Assembly (NCBI RefSeq): GCF_026017845.1
Contig: NZ_CP100416.1
Location: forward strand, 6,866,326-6,930,325
From: Amycolatopsis mediterranei
GTDB lineage: Bacteria > Actinomycetota > Actinomycetes > Mycobacteriales > Pseudonocardiaceae
Reading direction: 5' to 3'
DNA: 64,000 nucleotides
This document shows, one piece after another, positions 58,526-64,000 of this stretch. The first letter of the stretch is position 1, and each line of letters begins with the position of its first letter. The notes under the pieces were generated by a model. It ran no database searches. It was not told the origin of the DNA and worked only from the letters and a program-made list of their open reading frames with translations. The translations under genes were made by a program, and so were the position numbers.

Positions 58526-60802
58526 TCACGGCAGGCCCCAGGGCACGCTCGCCCCACCCGGCGCGACCGGCCGGACACCGAAGTCCGGCCGATCCCCCTT
58601 CCGGTAGACGAACGCCTCCTCGCCGCAGCCGAGTTCCACCTGGACGTCCCCGTTGGCCAGCCGCCGCCAGCGCCGAACCCGGCCCCGCGCGTCCGTCACC
58701 GCGAGGTCGCCGTCGATGCCCGGCCGCAGCACGCACGGCGCTCCGGCTTCGCTGTGCACCTTCAGCCAGCGCGTCTTCCCGCCGGCCCGGGACGCGCTGA
58801 GCAGGAACGCGCCTTCGGTGCGGAAGTCCCGCAGTGCGACGTCGCCCCAGGCCGCGGGCACCGCCGGGAACAGCCGGATCACCCCACCCCAGCTCTGCAC
58901 CAGCATGTCCTGCAGGGACTTCGCCGCCGAAAGCGGCGTCTCGATGACCGGGCCGGACTCCTTGTACATCGTGTTCGGCTGGATGAACCGCTGCTGCAGC
59001 TCCCCGAGGTAGAACGCGGCCTGGTCGCCGCGCAGCATCTGCGCCGACATCGACGCGGCCCCGGTGAAGGTGTAGCCCTGCAGCGCCCCTTCGAAGCCGA
59101 CCCAGTGGTTCAGCGACGTCTCGATGATCGCCCGGTGCTCCGGCTGTTCCCAGGTGACGTCGTAGAGCGGGTAGATCTGCAGCAGGTGCGAGTAGTGGCG
59201 GTGCGACTTCGCGAACGGCACCCCGGCGCCGATCATGTAGCCGTTGGCGTCGGCCGGGTAGTCCACCAGCGTCGCCAGGACGTTGCGCCACTTCGGCGCC
59301 AGCGGATCGCCGGGCGCGGTCTGGAGCAGCGTCTTGCAGCCCCAGCGGATCAGCGAGAGGTCGTAGTTGCAGTCCGGGGCGTTGACGCCGTACTCGGGCG
59401 AGAACGTCGGCGGCAGGTGCAGCCGCCCGTCCGGCCCCGGCGCGAGGAAGTGCAGGTAGTAGTTGATCGCCCGGCGCAGCAACGGGAACAGGGTGCCGTA
59501 CAGCAGCTTCCGGTCCATCGTGTGCCGGTAGGACAGCCACACGTTGTGCAGCGCCCAGGTCAGGTTGCCGACCTCCGGCGTCGGCGTGTCCTGCCCCGGG
59601 ATCCCGACCGGGAACCCGCTGGTGGGATTCGAGACGCCGTTGAGCAGCGTCATGTCGGTCGTCCGCGGGATCCCCGCCGAATCGGCCTGGTACGGCTGCG
59701 CCACCTGGCTGGTGAGGTTGGCGCGGTACTTGTCCAGCGCGTAGCTGACCGCGTCCAGCTCGAGGTGGTTCGAGCCGTGGATGAGCCAGTATTCGAGCTG
59801 GACGTTGAGGTTCCACCAGGTCGCCGGCCACGGCGTGTTCTCCAGCCACGGTCCGGACGTCGCCATCACCGGCGCCTCGCGCCGGGCCGCCGAAGCCACC
59901 TTGTACAGCTGGATCCAGTAGAAGCCCTGCAGCCGGGTGTCCGGAATGGACAGGAAGCTGCGCCGGTAGTAGTCGTGCCACCAGCGCCGGTGGTCCTGGG
60001 TGAGCGCGCCGAACTCCCACGCCCGGCGGACCGTGCCCAGCGCCCGCGCGGCCGACGTCTTCTCGGGGTGCGACCACGCCACCGACGTGTACAAGGTGCG
60101 TGCGCCGCCGCGCGTGACTTCACGCCACGCCGTCACGTGCTCGCCGCCGGCCGGCAGTGGCTGGACGGCCAGCTGCGCGTCACCGCTGGCCGAAAGCTGC
60201 ACCGGCGGGTTCGCGGTGTAGCCGGCCGGCGGCGGCTTGTTCCACACCGGATCGGCCCGCGGGCTGACCGCGACCGCCGGGTGGAACACCCATTTGAACG
60301 CCCGCTCCCCTTCGGACGGCCGGATTTCGACCGCGAGCAGCGACTGTCCGGTGTGGACGATCGCGCGCAGGCTCAGGCTGCCCGCCGCCGTCGTGATCGT
60401 GCCGGTCAGCTCGGCGTTCCACAGGTCCATCCGCCAGTCGATCGCGGTGATCGCCCCGACCGGCTCGAGCGTGAAGTACCCGATCGGCAGCCGCGCCAGG
60501 CCGAACAGCGAGCCGAACTCCGGGCGGTGGTCCTGGACCTGGCTGTGCTGGACGTTGAACCGGATCGCGTTCTGCCCGGGCTCGGCGTAGATGCCGGAGC
60601 CGAGGAACCCGTTGCCCAGGAACGGGCCCTCGTACCAGGTCTTCGGCAGCCGCCGCCAGTACAGGTCCGCGGTGCCCAGGAACCCGGCCCAGCCGAAGTC
60701 GTCGCTGCCCGGCACGTCCGCGAGGGCCGGCGTGATCCCGGCCGCGCCCACCGCCAGCCCGGCGAGTGCCCCGCCGAGCACGGTTCTGCGGGTGATGTCC
60801 AT
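58526..60802 (-). CDS. Tat-exported GH95-like glycoside hydrolase, copy 2
   Basis: A 758-residue secreted protein. A twin-arginine signal is at the start (ITRRTVLGGALAGLAVGAAG). The body has GH95-type features: EGPFLGNGFLGSGIY, SPEYGVNAPDCNYDLSLIRW (Glu/Asp region), SHRHYSHLLQIYPL and a C-terminal beta-domain. GH95 enzymes are alpha-L-fucosidases or galactosidases acting by inversion; the substrate here is uncertain. It is 26 bp after its paralog with about 40-50% similarity, so the pair comes from duplication. ATG 60802 is preferred as the start of the Tat signal. Confidence 0.83.
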   Translation of the reverse strand: MDITRRTVLGGALAGLAVGAAGITPALADVPGSDDFGWAGFLGTADLYWRRLPKTWYEGPFLGNGFLGSGIYAEPGQNAIRFNVQHSQVQDHRPEFGSLFGLARLPIGYFTLEPVGAITAIDWRMDLWNAELTGTITTAAGSLSLRAIVHTGQSLLAVEIRPSEGERAFKWVFHPAVAVSPRADPVWNKPPPAGYTANPPVQLSASGDAQLAVQPLPAGGEHVTAWREVTRGGARTLYTSVAWSHPEKTSAARALGTVRRAWEFGALTQDHRRWWHDYYRRSFLSIPDTRLQGFYWIQLYKVASAARREAPVMATSGPWLENTPWPATWWNLNVQLEYWLIHGSNHLELDAVSYALDKYRANLTSQVAQPYQADSAGIPRTTDMTLLNGVSNPTSGFPVGIPGQDTPTPEVGNLTWALHNVWLSYRHTMDRKLLYGTLFPLLRRAINYYLHFLAPGPDGRLHLPPTFSPEYGVNAPDCNYDLSLIRWGCKTLLQTAPGDPLAPKWRNVLATLVDYPADANGYMIGAGVPFAKSHRHYSHLLQIYPLYDVTWEQPEHRAIIETSLNHWVGFEGALQGYTFTGAASMSAQMLRGDQAAFYLGELQQRFIQPNTMYKESGPVIETPLSAAKSLQDMLVQSWGGVIRLFPAVPAAWGDVALRDFRTEGAFLLSASRAGGKTRWLKVHSEAGAPCVLRPGIDGDLAVTDARGRVRRWRRLANGDVQVELGCGEEAFVYRKGDRPDFGVRPVAPGGASVPWGLP

Positions 60803-60828
60803 TCCGACCTCCTTGTCGAAAGCGGGGT

Positions 60829-63123
60829 TCAGTTCGGCAGGCCCCACGCCGGGGCGGGGCCGAGCGCGGGGACGTCCCGCGGTGCGAAGTCCGGCCGGTC
60901 ACCCCGCGGGGTGACCACGGCGGTGCCGCCGCGAAGCAGCCCGATCGCGATCCGGCCGGGCCCGGCCGGCCGCCACGGCAGCCGGCGGCCGTGCTCGTCG
61001 CGGACGTCGACCTCCCCGAGGACGCCGTGCTGGAGCACCAGCGGTTCGCCGGCTTCGCTGTGCACGCGGACGAATTCGGTCTTGCCGTCGCGACGGGAGG
61101 CGTCCACGAGGAACGCACCCTCCGCGCGCAGCCCGGCGATCGAGGCGTCGCGCCAGGTCGCCGACACCGACGGGAAGACCTTGAGCACCGCGCCCGAACC
61201 CTGCATGAGCATGTCCACCACGGACTGGGCGGCGGTGATCGGGCTCTCGATGGCGAAGTTGGCACCCTCGCGGTACATCGTGTTCGCGGTCAGCTCGGTG
61301 TCGGCCACGACGTTCCGGTCGAGGAAGAACTTCAGGTACCGCAACGCTTCTTCGGGCGCGTCCATCACCGAGCTCATCGACGACGCGGCCGCGTAGCTGT
61401 AGCCGTGCCACGCCGTCTGGTCGGCGACCCAGTGCTTGAACGTGCGCGTCATGACGTCGCGGTCGTCCGGACGGTCCCAGACCTTCTCCCGCAGCGGGTA
61501 CAGCCACAGCAGGTGCGAAAAGTGCCGGTGCGAGGCGGCCAAGGGGACACCGTCGCCGATCAGCACGCCGTTCGCGGGGTCCTCGTGGTACGGCACGAGT
61601 TTCGCGCCGATTTCCCGCCAGATCGGCACGCGCGGCTCGTCCAGGCAGAGGATGCGGGCGGAATCGACGAGCGTGCGCGCCGCCCACCGGATCAGCGACA
61701 GGTCGTAGGTGCAGTCGGGCGCGTCGGCGTACTCCGGCGACCGGGTCAGCGGCAGGTGCAGCGAGCCGTCCGGGCCGGTGAACAGGAAGTGCCGGTAGAA
61801 GTTCAGCGCCTTCGCCAGCGTCGGGTACAGGACATCGCGCAGCACGCGCTTGTCCAAGTGGTGCCGGTAGGCCAGCCACACGTTGTGCAGGCCCCACAAC
61901 AGGTTCCCGGTCTGGTCGGTCTTGGACGTCGTCCCGGGGACGCCCACCGAACGCGTGCCGCCAGGGCGCAGCCGCCAGTCGCCCGGGTGCGAGAGGGCGT
62001 AGGTGTCGCCGTCGCGGTACGCGGGCGGGACGGACACCTCGAGGTTCGCGTGGTCGCGCCGGAAGGTCTCGGTGACGGCGTCCAGCTCGGGGTGGTTGGC
62101 GCTGTTGACGATCGGGTAGGTGACCTGGACGTTGAGGTTCCACCAGACGGCGGTCCAGCTGTTGCCGACCTCGGGGAACCACGGCCCCCATTCGGAAACA
62201 ACCGGCCCGTCCGCCCGGGTGGCGGCCGCGATCTTGTACAGCTGGATCCAGTAGAACCGCTGCACCTGCTTGTCGGGCACCGAAACGAAGCTGCGCCGGT
62301 GGTAGTCGTTCCACCAGCGGCGGTGCCGGGCGAGCAGGAGGTCCGGGTGGACGGCAAGCGCTTTCCGGACGGCCGCGCGGGCGTCCGCGGTGTGCGTGGT
62401 GCCCGGGAAGCTGTAGGCGACGGCGGCGGCGAACAGCCGTCGCGTGCCGATCGCGCGTTCCTGCCACGCGGTGGTGTACCCACCGCCGGCGAGCAGGGGC
62501 TGCGCGCAGTAGCCGTCACCGGTCTCGGGCGCCGGGTTGGCGACGTACTCGGGCGGCTTGCGGACGGTCCGGGTGGTCGCCGACTCCAGCGGCTGGAACG
62601 CCCAGGTGGCGCCGGCCTCGCCCGCGCTCGGCGTCAGCGAAACGAGCAGCACGCTCAGGTCGTTGTGCACGACGGCGGAGAAGGCGACCGAGCCCTGCGT
62701 GGTGGTGATGGTGCCGCCGAGCTCGGCGTTGTAGAGGTCGAGGGTCCAGTCGACGGCGGTGATCGCGCCGGCCAGGGTGAGCGTGAGGAAGCCGATGGGC
62801 AGCCGCGAGAGCCCGATCCCGGCCTCCCACTGGATCCGCTGGTCCTGCACCTGGGTGTGGCTCAGCATGACCTTGAGCTCTTGCGGGGTCTTGCCGGCGT
62901 AGACCTGCGCGCCGAGGTAGCCGTTGGCGAGGAACGGGCCTTCCTGCCAGTTCTTCGGCAGCCGCCGCCAGAGCATCCGGGCATCGGCGGCGACCTCCCG
63001 ATGCGGGTTCCCGCCGGTGGCGAGCGCGGGCGAGGCGGCTCGGGCCCACAAACCCCCGAAGGCGGCGGCCCCGGCCAGGACCGAGGCGGAGCGGAGCACC
63101 GTCCGCCGGGACACTGCGTCCAT
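60829..63123 (-). CDS. Tat-exported GH95-like glycoside hydrolase, copy 1
   Basis: A 764-residue paralog of the previous protein. The Tat signal is SRRTVLRSASVLAGAAAFGG. Shared blocks include EGPFLANGYLGAQVY, RFYWIQLYKIAAAT, SPEYADAPDCTYDLSLIRW and SHRHFSHLLWLYPL. The same catalytic candidates are kept in both, so both are probably active on related glycans. First gene of the pair; a perfect 17-bp palindrome lies about 108 bp upstream of the ATG and may be its operator. Confidence 0.83.
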   Translation of the reverse strand: MDAVSRRTVLRSASVLAGAAAFGGLWARAASPALATGGNPHREVAADARMLWRRLPKNWQEGPFLANGYLGAQVYAGKTPQELKVMLSHTQVQDQRIQWEAGIGLSRLPIGFLTLTLAGAITAVDWTLDLYNAELGGTITTTQGSVAFSAVVHNDLSVLLVSLTPSAGEAGATWAFQPLESATTRTVRKPPEYVANPAPETGDGYCAQPLLAGGGYTTAWQERAIGTRRLFAAAVAYSFPGTTHTADARAAVRKALAVHPDLLLARHRRWWNDYHRRSFVSVPDKQVQRFYWIQLYKIAAATRADGPVVSEWGPWFPEVGNSWTAVWWNLNVQVTYPIVNSANHPELDAVTETFRRDHANLEVSVPPAYRDGDTYALSHPGDWRLRPGGTRSVGVPGTTSKTDQTGNLLWGLHNVWLAYRHHLDKRVLRDVLYPTLAKALNFYRHFLFTGPDGSLHLPLTRSPEYADAPDCTYDLSLIRWAARTLVDSARILCLDEPRVPIWREIGAKLVPYHEDPANGVLIGDGVPLAASHRHFSHLLWLYPLREKVWDRPDDRDVMTRTFKHWVADQTAWHGYSYAAASSMSSVMDAPEEALRYLKFFLDRNVVADTELTANTMYREGANFAIESPITAAQSVVDMLMQGSGAVLKVFPSVSATWRDASIAGLRAEGAFLVDASRRDGKTEFVRVHSEAGEPLVLQHGVLGEVDVRDEHGRRLPWRPAGPGRIAIGLLRGGTAVVTPRGDRPDFAPRDVPALGPAPAWGLPN

Positions 63124-63230
63124 GAAGTGCCTCCGGATTCATACTACGTTTCGCCGAGATCAACGGTGGGCGCCGGGGATGTTTCCAGACACAGAGCCGA
63201 AATACCAGAGTTGTTCGCGAGAAAGCCGAA

Positions 63231-63247
63231 GATACATCGGATGTATC
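63231..63247 (-). promoter_or_regulatory. Candidate operator of the GH95-like pair
   Basis: GATACATC-G-GATGTATC is a perfect palindrome with 8-bp arms around one base, in the 187-bp gap between the M1 peptidase and GH95-like genes. Its size and placement suit a LacI- or GntR-type repressor; no such gene lies in the window. Confidence 0.6.
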
Positions 63248-63310
63248 CCGCCGAAAGGACGCATGTGTTCAGAGCCGTGAACGAGTTGTCACGACCGTGA
63301 ACGAAAGGAC

Positions 63311-64000
63311 TTACGAACCGGGCAGCGGGGGCAACGCCGGCGTGTCCAGCCAGCGGGTGAAGAACGCCCCCAGCGAGCGCCCCGCGTGCGCCTCGGCCGC
63401 GGCGACGAAAGCCTCCGTCGTGACCAGCCCGTGCCGGTGCTCCTCGGCCCACGACTTCAGCAGCGCGAAGAACGCCGGGTCGCCGATCTCCGCCCGCAGC
63501 GCGTGCAGCGTCAGGCCGCCGCGCTTGTAGACGCGCTCGTCGAACATCCGGGTCACCCCCGGGTCGGCGATGCGGACGTCCGCCGGCTTGATCTTGATGC
63601 GGGCGTGCCAGGCGCGGGCCAGCGCCGCCGCGGACTGGCCGCCGGACTCCTCCGACCACAGCCACTCGGCGTACGTCGCGAAGCCCTCGTTCAGCCAGAT
63701 GTGGCGCCAGTCGGCCACCGTCAGGCTGTTGCCGAACCACTGGTGGGCCAGCTCGTGCAGCACGAGCCGCTCGTGGGTGCGGCGGCCGTCGACGTGGTTG
63801 GCGCCGAAGATCGCCATGCCCTGGGCCTCGATCGGGTCGTCGAGGTCGTCGTCGGTGACCACGATGACGTACTCCGCGAACGGGTACGCGCCGAACAGCC
63901 GCTGCAGGAACTCCATCATCCGGCCCTGCCGCCCGAAGTCGCGGTCGAACGCCCGCCGCAGGCGCGGCGGTACGGCGGCGCGCTGCGGCACCGTCTCGAA
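63311..64000 (-). CDS. M1-family metallopeptidase (aminopeptidase), 3' part only
   Basis: The last 229 residues of an M1 peptidase; the N-terminus lies beyond the window edge. The zinc site is intact: LVLHELAHQWFGNSLTVADW (HExxH) followed 18 residues later by the Glu of NEGFATYAEW. YKRGGLTLHALR with the transition-state Tyr and a C-terminal helical ending (SLGAFFTRWLDTPALPPL) also fit. It should remove N-terminal residues from peptides. Whether the missing part has a signal peptide cannot be seen. Confidence 0.9.
   Translation of the reverse strand, partial: FETVPQRAAVPPRLRRAFDRDFGRQGRMMEFLQRLFGAYPFAEYVIVVTDDDLDDPIEAQGMAIFGANHVDGRRTHERLVLHELAHQWFGNSLTVADWRHIWLNEGFATYAEWLWSEESGGQSAAALARAWHARIKIKPADVRIADPGVTRMFDERVYKRGGLTLHALRAEIGDPAFFALLKSWAEEHRHGLVTTEAFVAAAEAHAGRSLGAFFTRWLDTPALPPLPGS

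Noticed and set aside
63124..63310. Small gene between the peptidase and GH95-like genes
   Set aside because: Open frames here are short and A/T-richer than coding DNA; the stretch fits a promoter/operator region.

Overview
The window is about 72% G+C with strong third-position G/C bias, many GTG starts and 4-bp ATGA/GTGA gene overlaps. Together with DUF397/DUF5753 regulator pairs, WYL, PucR and HxlR regulators and Tat-exported sugar hydrolases, this points to a filamentous actinomycete of the Pseudonocardiales, most likely Amycolatopsis or a close relative. The genus is inferred from gene content. No rRNA, tRNA, CRISPR array, transposase or phage gene was seen, so this looks like chromosomal, largely catabolic and accessory DNA.

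Layout. 1-3.2 kb (minus): a tightly overlapped five-gene redox operon (small exported protein, ApbE flavin transferase, ferric-reductase-like membrane protein, NuoF-like flavoprotein, one-cluster ferredoxin). 3.4-7.2 kb: secreted phosphoesterase, MFS transporter, TolB-like protein and a small membrane protein. 7.3-17 kb: a polyhydroxybutyrate/3-hydroxybutyrate utilisation block (two divergent secreted esterases, 3-hydroxybutyrate dehydrogenase, MHS-type symporter, GAF/PucR regulator). Inside it sits a compact RiPP locus: a fused E1-like/YcaO cyclodehydratase and two small precursor peptides with a shared leader and 11-12-residue repeated cores. 17-23.6 kb: regulators (XRE/DUF397, WYL, PadR/GyrI-like) and an SRPBCC-acyl-CoA ligase fusion. 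23.7-31 kb: a five-gene MoxR/VWA/SWIM operon related in content to E. coli yehLMPQ, behind a promoter resembling the RecA-independent DNA-damage (PafBC) type. 31-34 kb: zinc-free L36, VOC/HxlR pair, Baeyer-Villiger-type monooxygenase. 34-45 kb: polysaccharide lyase family 8 and a complete oxidative uronate pathway (uronate dehydrogenase, glucarate dehydratase, 5-dehydro-4-deoxyglucarate dehydratase, ketoglutarate-semialdehyde dehydrogenase, symporter, IclR regulator) plus an unknown protein. 45-53 kb: HTH/Clp_N pair, NodB deacetylase, two-component system, a decayed phosphotransferase, beta-helix protein and a flavin/2Fe-2S reductase pair. 53-57.4 kb: hydroxyquinol pathway (AraC regulator, maleylacetate reductase-hydroxyquinol dioxygenase fusion, FAD phenol hydroxylase). 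57.5-64 kb: exported cyclophilin, two tandem GH95-like Tat-exported hydrolases and the end of an M1 aminopeptidase.

The catabolic modules converge on central metabolism: 3-hydroxybutyrate to acetoacetate, uronates to 2-oxoglutarate, hydroxyquinol to 3-oxoadipate. Every convergent intergenic gap longer than 30 bp (9979-10095, 22380-22507, 31180-31416, 44855-44889, 57383-57523) carries a palindrome, and three of these carry tandem or inverted short repeats. They probably act as bidirectional terminators or are a genus-specific intergenic repeat family.

The most novel-looking item is the RiPP locus at 10096-12804. Next are the flavinylation-type redox operon without a recognisable FMN-binding carrier, and the putatively DNA-damage-controlled MoxR/VWA operon.
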